64,000 bases of DNA from Dryomyza anilis. Lineage: Eukaryota > Arthropoda > Insecta > Diptera > Dryomyzidae. This document shows, one piece after another, positions 44,808-56,400 of this stretch. Numbering within the stretch: the stretch's first letter is position 1; every line of letters begins with the position of its first letter. Below the pieces are notes generated by a model. It saw nothing but the letters and a program-made list of their open reading frames with translations. It did not search any database and was not told the origin of the DNA. The translations under genes were made by a program, and so were the position numbers. The stretch lies in NCBI GenBank assembly GCA_951804985.1, contig OX638134.1, positions 2,604,001 through 2,668,000 on the forward strand. Reading direction: 5' to 3'.

Positions 44808-45960
44808 GTTTTCTTTGTTTTCTATGTTTTCTATGTTTTCTATGTTTTCTATGTTTTCTATGTTTTCTATGTTTTCTATGTTTTCTATGTTTTCTATGTT
44901 TTCTATGTTTTCTATGTTTTCTATGTTTTCTATGTTTTCTATGTTTTCTATGTTTTCTATGTTTTCTATGTTTTCTATGTTTTCTATGTTTTCTATGTTT
45001 TCTATGTTTTCTATGTTTTCTATGTTTTCTATGTTTTCTATGTTTTCTATGTTTTCTATGTTTTCTATGTTTTCTATGTTTTCTATGTTTTCTATGTTTT
45101 CTATGTTTTCTATGTTTTCTATGTTTTCTATGTTTTCTATGTTTTCTATGTTTTCTATGTTTTCTATGTTTTCTATGTTTTCTATGTTTTCTATGTTTTC
45201 TATGTTTTCTATGTTTTCTATGTTTTCTATGTTTTCTATGTTTTCTATGTTTTCTATGTTTTCTTTGTTTTCTATGTTTTCTATGTTTTCTATGTTTTCT
45301 ATGTTTTCTATGTTTTCTATGTTTTCTATGTTTTCTATGTTTTCTATGTTTTCTATGTTTTCTATGTTTTTTATATTTTCTATATTTTCTAAGTTTTCTA
45401 TGTTTTCTATGTTTTCTATGTTTTCTATGTTTTCTATGTTTTCTATATTTTCTATGTTTCTATGTTTCTATGTTTTCTATGTTTTCTATGTTTTCTATGT
45501 TTTCTATGTTTTCTATGTTTTCTATGTTTTCTATGTTTTCTATGTTTTCTATGTTTTCTATGTTTTCTATGTTTTATATGTTTTATATGTTTTCTATGTT
45601 TTCTATGTTTTATATGTTTTATATGTTTTATATGTTTTATATGTTTTATATGTTTTATATGTTTTATATGTTTTATATGTTTTATATGTTTTATATGTTT
45701 TCTATGTTTTCTATGTTTTCTATGTTTTCTACTCTTTCTATTTTTTCTATTTTTTCTACTTTTTCTACTTTTTCTACTTCTTCTACTTTTTCTGCTTTTT
45801 CTACTTTTTCTACTTCTTCTTCCTTTTCTACTTTTTCTATTTTTTCTATTTTTTCTACTTTTTCTACTTTTTCTACTTTTTCTACTTCTTATACTTTTTA
45901 CACTTTTTGTATTTTTTTACTATTTCTACTTTTTGAGTTTATTTTTTTTTTAAAATAATT
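44808..45960. repeat. 9-bp tandem array, unit TATGTTTTC
   Basis: Nearly perfect TATGTTTTC repeats run from about 44,816 to 45,370, then variant zones follow: TATGTTTTA at about 45,570-45,690, and TACTTTTTC/TATTTTTTC from about 45,725 to 45,900. A period of three codons leaves all frames open, creating frames of up to 392 codons (YVF, MFS or LCF repeats) that are artefacts. Confidence 0.98.
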
Positions 45961-46690
45961 TTTATTTGTTATCATACCGCTTTTCTGTATCACCAATCGC
46001 AATCATATCGATTTCGGTTGAACCTCAAACGGTCAACCCCATTTTAACCCTTAGGCTGCCAGCAGAACCGCAACCTCCACCTGTTACCGCATTCTTTTAG
46101 TTCGTGCACCAGGCGATACTTTTTCACATCGTTATACGTTCGAAAACATTAATCGTTGCGATTTCATTTTGTATTTTACTGCGTGCGAATTATTTTGTTA
46201 TTCTTGTTGCTGTTGCTGCTGCTCCTGCCTCTGTTGCTGCTGCTGTCGTTATCGATGATGTTGTTATTGTGTTTGTTATTGTTGCTACCGTTTGTTGTTT
46301 TATTTTATGTTGCTGCTGCTGCTATTATTGTTGCTGATGTAGTTATTGCTATTATTGTTGTTTGTATACCGCAGGGTATCGTTGGCAGAAAATAATCATT
46401 TCTGTCTGAATTTTCATTCATTTTTCATTCAGTTTTCACTCTTTGTGTTGAATATTGTAGTGGTTGCTGCTGTTATTGTTTATTGTAATGTTGTTACCTC
46501 GATATCAGTGCTGAGATTGCAAGGGGACATGTATAGCATGGAGAAGGAAAAATAATAAAAACAAATAATATAAAAATAAAACAAAAATTAGGTTGAACTG
46601 GTTTTGCTGTATTTTGCTATTTATATTTTTTGAATATTGCTTATTAATTATGCAGCTCTTATTTGAAAATTGTTTTAGTGTTCATTTTCA
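45961..46690. other. single-copy island with GTTGCTGCTG repeats
   Basis: Unique sequence at 45,970-46,180, then a CTG/TTG-rich opa-like stretch (46,195-46,360). Leucine/valine/alanine-rich frames here follow from the trinucleotides. No gene is recognised. Confidence 0.45.
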
Positions 46691-48645
46691 ATATAAATAG
46701 TATTCAAAATACAATTATTCAATTTTTCACTAAGAATTCAATTTTTCACTAAAAATTCAATTTTTCTCTAAAAATTCAATTTTTCACTAAAAATTCAATT
46801 TTTCACTAAAAATTCAATTTTTCACTAAAAATTCAATTTTTCACTAAAAATTCAATTTTTCACTAGAAATTCAATTCTTTACTAGAAATTCAATTTTTCA
46901 CTAAAAATTCAATTTTTCACTAGAAATTCAAATTTTCACTAAAAAATCAATTTTTCACTAAAAATTCAATTTTTCACTAAAAATTCAATTTTTCACTAAA
47001 AATTCAATTTTTCACTAAAAATTAAATTTTTCACTAAAAATTCAATTTTTCACTAAAAATTAAATTTTTCACTAAAAATTCAATTTTTCACTAAAAATTC
47101 AATTTTTCACTAAAAATTTAATTTTTCACTAAAAATTCATTTTTTCACTAAAAATTCAATTTTTCACTAAAAATTCAATTTTTCACTAAAAATTCAATTT
47201 TTCACTAAAAATTCAATTTTTCACTAAAAATTCAATTTTTCACTAAAAATTCAATTTTTAACTAAAAATTCAATTTTTCACTAAGAATTCAAATTTTCAC
47301 TAAAAATTCAATTTTTCACTAAAAATTCAAATTTTTACTAAAAATTCAATTTTTCACTAAAAATTCAATTTTTAACTAAAAATTCAATTTTTCACTAAAA
47401 ATTCAATTTTTCACTAAAAATTCAATTTTTCACTAAAAATTCAATTTTTCACTAAAAATTCAATTTTTCACTAAAAATTCAATTTTTCACTAAAAATTCA
47501 AATTTTCACTAAAAATTCAATTTTTCACTAAAAATTCAATTTTTCACTAAAAATTCAATTTTTCACTAAAAATTCAATTTTTCACTAAAAATTCAATTTT
47601 TCACTAAAAATTCAATTTTTCACTAAAAATTCAATTTTTCACTAAAAATTCAATTTTTCACTAAAAATTCAATTTTTCACTAAAAATTCAATTTTTCACT
47701 AAAAATTCAATTTTTCACTAAAAATTCAATTTTTCACTAAAAATTCATATTTTTCACTAAAAATTCAATTTTTCACTAAAAATTCAATTTTTCACTAAAA
47801 ATTCAATTTTTTACTAAAAATTCAATTTTTCACTAAAAATTTAATTTTTCACTAAAAATCCAATTTTTCACTAAGAATTCAATTTTTCACTAAAAATTCA
47901 ATTTTTCACTAAGAATTCAATTTTTCACTAAAAATTCAATTTTTCACTAAGAATTCAATTTTTCACTAAAAATTCAATCTTTCACTAGGAATTCAATTTT
48001 TCACTAAAAATTCAATTTTTCACTAAAATTACAATTTTTCACTAAAATTACAATTTTTCCCTAAAAATTCAATTTTTCACTAAAAATTCAAATTTTCACT
48101 AAAAATTCAATTTTTCACTAAAAATTCAATTTTTCACTAGAAATTCAATTTTTCACTAAAAAATCAAATTTTCACTAAAATTCAATTTTTCACTAAAAGT
48201 TAAATTTTTCACTAAAAATTCAATTTTTCACTAAAAAAATACAATTTTTCACATAAATTCAATTTGTCATTAAAAATTAAATTTATCCCCAAAATTAAAT
48301 TTTTCACTACAAATTAAATTTTTTGCTAAAAACTCCATTTATCACTAAAAATTCAATTATTTACTAAAAATTTAATTTATCACTAAAAAATAATATTTTC
48401 ACTAAAAATTTAATTTTTCAATAAAAATTTAATTTTTCAATAAAAATTTAATTTATAATTAAAAATTAATTTTTTCACTAATAATTAAATTATTCACTAA
48501 AAATTACATTTTCACAAAAAATTCATATTTTCAATAATAGTTAAATTTTTCAAAAAAATTAAATTTGACACTATAAATTCAAATTTTTACTATAAATGCA
48601 ATTTTTTTTTAACTAAAATTAAAATTTTCACTTATTTATAGAATA
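46691..48645 (+). repeat. 19-bp satellite block 8 (largest homogeneous block)
   Basis: TTTTTCACTAAAAATTCAA repeats. About 80 units between 46,720 and 48,240 are identical or differ by one base, including long runs of identical units at 47,400-47,740. Decay is gradual after 48,240. Orientation is forward, as in blocks 1-3. Confidence 0.98.
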
Positions 48646-49758
48646 ATTTATGTGTTTTTCGAATTAACTGAAATTAATTATTTAAAATCAAAAATACTTT
48701 AATATTTAATTAAGAAAAATTAAAAATTCTTTAATTTTATAAACTTTTGAACAAAAAGAAAATTGAATTAAATTTACGCATTCGCAACGTTGTGCCATCA
48801 AGATAACAACGTACTGCGCTAAAGTGTCTGTCATAATTTTTTTTTTATTCAGCTGACTTAATTTAGCTGCTGCAAATGGCACTTAATAAAAAATTCGAAA
48901 TTAATGATAAACGTTAAAGTTACGCATTTAAGTACATGTTGACGTGTGCCACACGAATCGATCAAATAAATTGGAATTTTTCAACGGTGCAAACAGAAAA
49001 ACAACATACGTTGCAACAGAACTCAAAATCAAAGATAATAGTTGCAACAACAGCAATTATTGCAGCAACCATATAAGCAATATCAACAGCAATAACAACA
49101 ATTGCAACTAACTTGGCCACTACAAAATGCGCTAATTACAACGTAGCACACGTTGTTCATTAGGGTCATCAATGCAGCGCAACTTTTTATGCAATTTGTA
49201 GCCGCTAAATGGTGGAGCTGCTCGAGGTGGTAGCAGCAACAGTCGTTCCGTTTTATTCGCCTGGTTGTACGAGCAACAACAACAATTGTTATTTTGTTGC
49301 CTTCAAAGTTAGTTGCGCACGGACGGTGCTGCAAATGTGAGCAGCAGCTGCACAAACAGCAACCGCCACATTTTGAGGTTAAATAAACTGAACATTTTAA
49401 TAAACCGGGTTTTGTTCAATTGGCTGTGGTGCTAGCACATGTGTGGTGTGGTAGGTGGTTTCAAGGGGACTGGAATTAGAAGTCATTAGTATTTGAATAT
49501 TCACGAAATAAGTATTTTAAAATAAAAAAATAAATAGATGTAAATGTTGTCATTCATTAAATGGTTTTAAATCGGTCAAAATATGTAGAGTAGACTTGAT
49601 TATAGATATTTGTTTTGTTATTTAATTTATTAAAAACGATTCGAGCAGAAAAAATTTAATTGAATCTGTTAATATGCATCAGAGACTGCGAGATATACTT
49701 TATAATGCTTTATAATGCACATTTGCCGCAGTTAAATGGTATATACAACTATTTTTAA
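48646..49758. other. AT-rich spacer then opa-like island
   Basis: From 48,990 to 49,380 the sequence is rich in GCAACA/CAGCAA. The minus-strand frame 49,083-49,355 is Cys-rich only because of the trinucleotides. Nothing else is recognised. Confidence 0.45.
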
Positions 49759-50700
49759 CTAGTATTTCGTACCTGGACAGCTCACCGTTTTTTTTTGTTG
49801 GTTTCTTTTGTTTTTATAGGCCTATTCTTCAACCCTATTATTCTGACCCTATACTTCTGATATTGATTTCTTTCCTTTTTGACCTTTTTTTGTTGTTTCT
49901 ATTCTTGTTTCTATTCTTGTTTTTGTTTTTGATTTTGAGATTGACTTTGTTATTTTAGTTTTTTTTATTTATATATTTTATTTATTTCTTTTGATTTTGT
50001 GTTTGGTTTTTTTTAGATTTTTGTTTTTTTTTGAGTTTTTACTTTTGTATTTCCGGTTTGGCTTTTGCTCTTTTTTTTGTGTTTTTACTTTTATTTTGCT
50101 TTTGTATTTTTATTTTTGATTTTGTGTTTTTGGTTTTGCTTTTTATTTCTGTTTTGTTTATGTGTTTTTGCTTTTGTATTTAATTTTATCTCTGTTTTTG
50201 TTTTTTTTTGTTTGATTTTTTACTTGTTTTTGTTTTTGTGTTTGATGTTATATTTGTTTTATTTGTTTTTGGTGTTTTGGATTTTTTGTTTTTATATGTT
50301 TAATGTTTTGTGTCTTTAATGTTCTTGTGTATTTAATTTTGGGTTTTTGCTTTTGCTTTTGTGTTCTTGCTTTTGTTTTTGTGTTTATACGTTTTTATTC
50401 TTTTTTCTTTTGTTTTTAGTTTTGTGTTTTTGATTTTGCACTTCTTTACGTATTTTTGTTTTTGTGTTCTTGTGTTTTTTTTTTTGTTTTTGCTTTTATA
50501 TTTTTGCTTATGTTATATTTTTTTATTTGTAATTGAGTTTTATGTTTCATGTTCCTAGCTGGTGTAAGTACCGTTGTACCCTTTTCTTCAATCCCGCCCA
50601 TATTCAGCGCATGTAACCATCCTATGTTATCCGTGTGCAAAATTTCAGTAAAATCACGTTAGTGGTTTCAATCAAATATGTCTTTGCCTGTTTTTTTTGT
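49759..50700 (-). mobile_element. Helitron-like element, copy 3 (minus strand)
   Basis: Read on the minus strand, the 5' part has AATCACGTGATT-like DNA, ACTGAAATTTTGCACACGGA, GGCGGGATTGAAGAAAAGGG, then an A-rich body (plus strand TTTTTGTTTTTGTGTTTTTG, 49,800-50,560), and ends GTACGAAATACTAG at 49,759, followed by T. The order of these blocks matches the complete copy at 17,498. The 3' end GTAYGAAAKACTAGT is shared with copy 4 at 60,778 and differs from copies 1 and 2. The 5' edge is approximate. Confidence 0.65.
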
Positions 50701-51190
50701 TATTAAAATTCAAATTTTGCATGTTCTGTGTAACAAATTTACATGTAATTTAGATTGAATTGGTTTTTGTTATTTCCAGTATTCAAATTTGAATACAAAA
50801 TTCACGATTTTCAAAAAAAATTCAAATATTTAAATTTATGTGAATCACATTTAATTTAAATTACGATCAAAACAAAATTTTATAATATGCCTGATATTTT
50901 TCAAATATGAAATACAAATGATTTTTATAAATTTCAATATATTTATTATTCACTGATGTATCTGATTTTATAAATTAAGTTAAATTAGATAATTTCGGAA
51001 AATAACGGGAAAATTAAAATAAAATTTAAATCCTAATTTTGTTTTAAATTTTATTTTACTATTGTTTTTACTAAAAATGGAATTTCTTAAATTCTCTGAA
51101 CTTTTAAAATCAATAAAAATTATAAATAAATTTTAAATTGTAGTAAATAAAATATAAAAATTTATATATTTTTATTTTCTTAGAAAAATG
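50701..51190. other. AT-rich DNA, nothing recognised
   Basis: Non-tandem AT-rich sequence. Confidence 0.55.
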
Positions 51191-51207
51191 CTCCTTCTTC
51201 TTATCTC

Positions 51208-51445
51208 TCATAACACGCACATCAAATGCAGTGCAACGTCAGCAACAGCAGCAAGTACAGCTGCTGCAGATTCGCGCCATAATTCTTCAGAATTACGCTG
51301 CGCGTGGTTGCGCATGACGTGCGCGTGACTCTTTGCAATGCTTATTACTCGCTCATTTTCTACTTCAGACATTAGTAACGGAAGTGACGATGACAATGAC
51401 AAACAACAACTACTCCGACGACTATGTTGCTCCTGACAAGTAATT
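51208..51445 (-). CDS. possible terminal coding exon (78 codons)
   Basis: On the minus strand a good acceptor (TTTTTTGCACCCTTTAG) ends at 51,446, and the downstream frame is open to TGA at 51,208. It includes an ATG at 51,372 giving MSEVENERVISIAKSHAHVM .. ELWRESAAAVLAAVADVALH. The C-terminal half could be helical and amphipathic. G+C content is far above the flanks. AATAAA-like sequence follows about 35 bp after the stop, but that is common in AT-rich DNA. I recognise no family. It could be an exon of an unseen gene or a chance frame. Confidence 0.22.
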
Positions 51446-51792
51446 CTAAAGGGTGCAAAAAACAAGAACAAATATCAGCGATTTGAAAGAATACACAGAG
51501 AAATGGTAAAAATTAAAAATTACGAAAAACATGTAAAGGGAACAGAGAAAATAAGATGAACTACATTTTTGTAGAAACTAAAAAATTAGAAAGAGAATTG
51601 AAAATGAAAAAATAAATTTTGAAGATGAGAAGCAGAAAAAGATATTAGAAAAAATGTATAAAAAAAGAGATATAACACAGTACGACAAATTACAACTTTG
51701 ACAAATTACAACTATTTTATTTGCATTTGAAATGCAGGTGCGTATTATATTTTCATAATATTTAATTTTTTAGTCGAACAAAAGAGTTAGAT

Positions 51793-53046
51793 ATAGGGGA
51801 TCCTAGGGTAAAGTGGGACACGTTTTAATTTTCCTCCAAAAAAGTACATTTGAATATTTTTTTTAATTCTTTTGAAGAGTCTATTCCATATACTGATCTA
51901 TGTGCTTTCTAATTGATTTTTGTGCAATTTTTCAAAACAGCTCAATTTCAGAGCTATTGGAAAATCCTGGAGTCAAGTGGGAAACTTCAAATTTTTTACC
52001 AAAATGCTATTATAGTCTTTCTTTTTCGTAATTTGTTATTTTCAACTTTTTGCATCAACAGAATACCATTTATGTGCTTTTTTGAATGATTTTGAAAACA
52101 GTTCCATTTCGGACATATTGGAAAATCCTGAGGTAAATTGGGAAAAAGAGATATAACACAGTACGACAAATTACAACTTTACAAATTAAAACTTTACAAA
52201 TTACAACTTTGACAAATTACAACTGTTTTATTTGCATTTGAAATTTCAACTTTTTGCATCAACAGAATACCACTTTTTTGAGTGATTTTGAAAACAGTTC
52301 CATTTCGGACATATTGGCAAATCCTGGGGTAAAGTGGGAAACTTAATTTTTTTTTGTACCAAAATGCTATTTTAGTCTTTCTTTTTCATATTTTGTTATT
52401 TTCATAACAAAATCAAATATTTTAATTTAAAAAATCATCACAATAAGTTAGTAAAAAAGGAATCATAATGCAAGGACAAATAAGATGAAAAAATATTAAA
52501 TTCATAAACATCTCATTATTTTTTTAAGAGAAAACGAACAGAATTGGTGTATTTACTCATAGTCAGCATATTCTGTCAATTAAATAATTTGTATAACACA
52601 ACAATTTCACTAAATTGCAACGAACATTGCTCAAATTTTGTTTCCCACTTTACCCCAGAATGTATTTCCCACATTACTCAATAACACAATTTGATCATAA
52701 CTTAGCACCATTTAGGCAATTTTTAATTATTCGAAAAATTCGTTTCTTTTTCAAAACAACATGCGATTATTTTAAATATACTGTTCTTATTAAAAACGAC
52801 AAAACACTTTTTGATAACACTTTTTGATAACACTTTTTGATAACAAACAACAGCACTCTAAAAAACTTTAAAAAACTTTTTTTTTCACTTGTTGCAATAA
52901 AAAGTTATAAATTTAATAATAACCATGAATATAAAAGTGGATGCCTTATTAAGAGGCAGTTGACATTTATTTTTATTTTTCTAAGTACAAAAACATGTTC
53001 AAAATTACAATTTACAATTTCTCACTTTTCACTAGGTTCCCCTACT
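51793..53046. mobile_element. GGGTAAAGTGGGACA-ended transposon, copy 2
   Basis: The left TAGGGGATCCTAGGGTAAAG and right end (reverse complement TAGGGGAACCTAGTGAAAAG) are TIRs. The interior aligns with copy 1 at 40,928-42,397 (for example ACACGTTTTAATTTTCCTCC, TTCTTTTGAAGAGTCTATTC, TTTCCCACTTTACCCCAGAA). It contains an internal duplication with a copied piece of left-flank DNA (52,142-52,241). There is no transposase. Confidence 0.78.
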
Positions 53047-54178
53047 TCATAGTAGAGACGGCTTTTAATTGCATTTTAAAGACGCAGTTATCATCAAATT
53101 TGTAATTATTAAATTTAAATTTGTTTTTAAAATATCTGGTAGTAGAATAAATTTAACATTAACGTTTTTTAAGAAAGAAAGGTTTTAGGAAAATATAAAA
53201 AGCACAGAAATTATGAAGATTTACGTCTGAAACTCCAATGTATATTAATAATAAGGAGTATAGTCTTCACTATTTTATATTGTGCATCGATATTTCAGTT
53301 AAAAGTGTTTCATGCTAGACTTGACTTTTATTTAATTTTATTTAACAACATTTTTTTAAAATTTAAATTTTATATTTTAGTACACTTGCAGTTTAAGATG
53401 CATTTCTTTCTTTTTTTTTATTTTTTCAATTTTATTATTATTTTTTATAATATTTTTTAAATTTCACGTTTGAATTTTTTCCTTTTTCTTGTTGACAAAA
53501 GTAGGCATAACATACGCGCTACATTGTGACAGCGCCAAGTGCATAAATGCTGTTAATAGCACACACAAGTATGGCTTGTGTATGTGCGTGTTCCTATCTG
53601 TGCACCAATGTGTCAGTGTGCGTATCACTAACTGTGTGTGTGAGTGTGCTGGAAGCCAGAAAATAGCACAGTGTCTGCTGCTATTTGTGCTGCGACGAAT
53701 GTCTGTCTTTCTGTATGGCGCGCGTTGTACTTTTAAATGAAATTCGCTGAGATTGCAGTGGAAAATGACGATTATTGCATATTATTACGTTTGTGATTAT
53801 TATTACGGTTATTACCATACGTAAACACATTCACAAACACACAGACAGACATAAGGACAGACAAACAGAAGGACAGACACATACGCATCGAATTTTTGCA
53901 CATTTAAACTGCTGTGTCTGGCACATAATTGGTTAGCAGCTGCACATGAAAATTTTATAAAATAATTAAAATAAAATGAAGTAAAACTTAAAAAAAAAAA
54001 AACAAATAAAATCAAATCAAAATAAAATTTCAAATATAAAGAAATCTGATAATAAAAAAATACTTTTAAATCATACTGAATAAAATAAATAATAAGAAAA
54101 TAAATCATAATAACTAAATTAAATGTCAATTTATTCAAATAAGATCAAATGAAATATTTAAAAATAAAAAAAATATAT
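53047..54178. other. AT-rich DNA with a CA/GT-rich single-copy island (53,500-53,960)
   Basis: The island has TGTGTGTGAGTGTG and CACACAGACAGACAT tracts and a plus-strand frame at 53,489-53,740 that is Cys/Val-rich without a known motif. No gene is called. 53,970-54,178 is A-rich. Confidence 0.45.
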
Positions 54179-54519
54179 AAAGGGTTTTTTAACAGGAACG
54201 CTACAAAAGTAGAGCGACAGGGCCAACAAACGACGCCATATTTTTTTCCGCTCTTTTGACATTTCTCTTCAGTAAGGTTTGCCATTTGATGATGGAAAGA
54301 TATACGAATTCGAATTTCGGTAGTAAATTTTAATAATTTCGACTCGTTGTTGGCTCGTATATCTTTCCATCATGAAATGGCAAACCTAACTGAAGAGAAA
54401 TGTCAAAAGAGCGCAAGAAATATGGCGTCGTTTGCTGTCCTTGTCGATCTACTTTTGTAGCGTCCCTTCTGAAAAACCATTGAAAAAACTTTTGTAGTGC
54501 TCCTATTGAAAAACCCTTT
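54179..54519. mobile_element. AAAGGGTTTTTCAA foldback MITE, complete copy 2
   Basis: It aligns over its whole length (341 bp) with the copy at 23,568-23,910, including the same central spacer and the same extra segment of about 40 bp on the right arm. Small indels and substitutions (TTGATGATG, GAGCGCAAG) show independent decay. Confidence 0.9.
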
Positions 54520-54529
54520 ATAAAATAAA

Positions 54530-56400
54530 AACAAGAAAACAAAGTTGTATCAAAATGAATAAAATAAATGAAAAATTTATAAATAAAACCAAAGAAAATA
54601 AATAAAATAAATGAAATAAAATAAAATCATATCAAATCAAATTACATCAAATAAATGTAAATCAAATCAAATAAAAGAAATTCAAATAAAATCAGATGAA
54701 ATAAATTAAAATCAAATAAGTTCAAATAAAATTAAAATTAATTCAAATAAAATCAGATGAAATAAATTAAAATCAAATAAGTTCAAATAAAATTAAAATC
54801 AAATCAAATAAAATAAGATTAAATAAAGTAAAATCAAATCAACTTAAATGAAATAATATCAAATCAAATTAAATCAAATAAATGTAAATAAAATCAAAAA
54901 AAAAAAATGTTAAAAAATCAAATGAAATCAAATCAGATCAAATAAAATGAATTATAATAAAAAAAAAATTAAAACAAATCAAATAAAATAGGATTAAATA
55001 AAGTAAAATCAAATTAAATCAAATAAATCAAATAAAACCAAATAAAATCAAATAAAATCAAATTAAATCAAATAAAATTAAATAAGCAAATAAAATCTAC
55101 TAAAATCAAATAAAATCAATTAAAATCAAATAAAATCAATTAAAATTAATTAAATGAAATCAAATAAAATCAAATAAAATCAAATAAAATCAATTTAAAT
55201 CAATTAAAATAAAATAGAATCAAATAAAATAAAATACAATTAAATAAAATACAATCAAATAAAATTAAATAAAAGCAAATTAAATCAAATAAAATTAAAT
55301 AATCAAATAAAATCAATTAAAATCAAATAAAATTAAATACTCAAATAAAATTAATAAAATCAAATAAAATAAATTAAAATTAAATAATATCAAAATCGTA
55401 TCAAATAAAATCATATAAAATCAAATTAATAAAATAAAATACAATACAATTAAATAAAATCAAATAAAAGCAAATAAAATCAAACAAAATCAATTAAAAT
55501 CAAATAAAATCAATTAAAATCAAATAGAATCAAATACAATCAAATAAAATTAAATAAAATACAATGCAATTAAATAAAATACAATCAAATAAAATCAAAT
55601 AAAATTAAATAATCTAATAAAATAAAATCAAATAAAATCAAATAAAATCAAATAAAATCAAATAAAATCAAATTAAATCAAATAAAATAAAATCAATAAA
55701 ATCAAATACAATCAAATAAAATACAATTAAATAAAATACAATTAAATAAAACACAATAAAAAAAATCTAATAAAATTATAAAAATCAAATTATCAAATAA
55801 AACACAAACAAATAAAATCAATTAATATCAATTAAAATCAAATAAAAAAAATAAAATCAAATTAAATGAAATCAAATTAAAAGAAATCAATAAAATCAAA
55901 TAAAATGAAATCAATAAAATAAAATAAAATGAAATCAATAAAATCAAATAAAATGAAATCAATAAAATCAAATAAAATTAAATAAAATTAAATAAATAAA
56001 ATCAAATAAAATCAAATTTGATTTTATACAGTCAAATACAAACAAATAAAATACAAAATACAATCAAATAAAACACAAACAAATAAAATACAATCAAAAA
56101 ATCAAATAAAATAAAAAAAATCATTTAAATCAAATAAAATACAATCAAATAAAATCAAAACCAAAAAATCAAATAAATGAAATAAAAACAAATAAATTCA
56201 ACTTAAATAAAATACATTCAAATGTAATTAAATGAAGTAAAAAAAATCAAATAAAATTAAACAAAATAAAATACAAAAAAAAAAAACAAAAAATATACTC
56301 AATTAAAATACATCTAAAATTAAAAGAAATAAATGTAAATAAAATCAAACAAATTAATATAACATATATTAAAACAATCTGAATTAAACTAAACTAAAAA
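54530..56400. repeat. 10-bp tandem array, unit AAATAAAATC (block 1)
   Basis: Long imperfect tracts of AAATAAAATC with ATTAAAATC, ACAATTAAAT and A-only variants. Several local duplications exist (for example TCAAATAAAATTAAAAT phrases near 54,720 and 54,780). It starts immediately after the foldback MITE. No coding frame. Confidence 0.93.

Noticed and set aside
44758..45936. Open frame of 392 codons reading MFS/YVF repeats
   Set aside because: It is produced by a 9-bp tandem repeat whose period keeps every frame open; there is no non-repetitive protein sequence.
49083..49355. Cys-rich minus-strand frame
   Set aside because: Cysteines come from TGT/TGC read in opa-like GCAACA repeats; there is no ATG-supported, family-like sequence.
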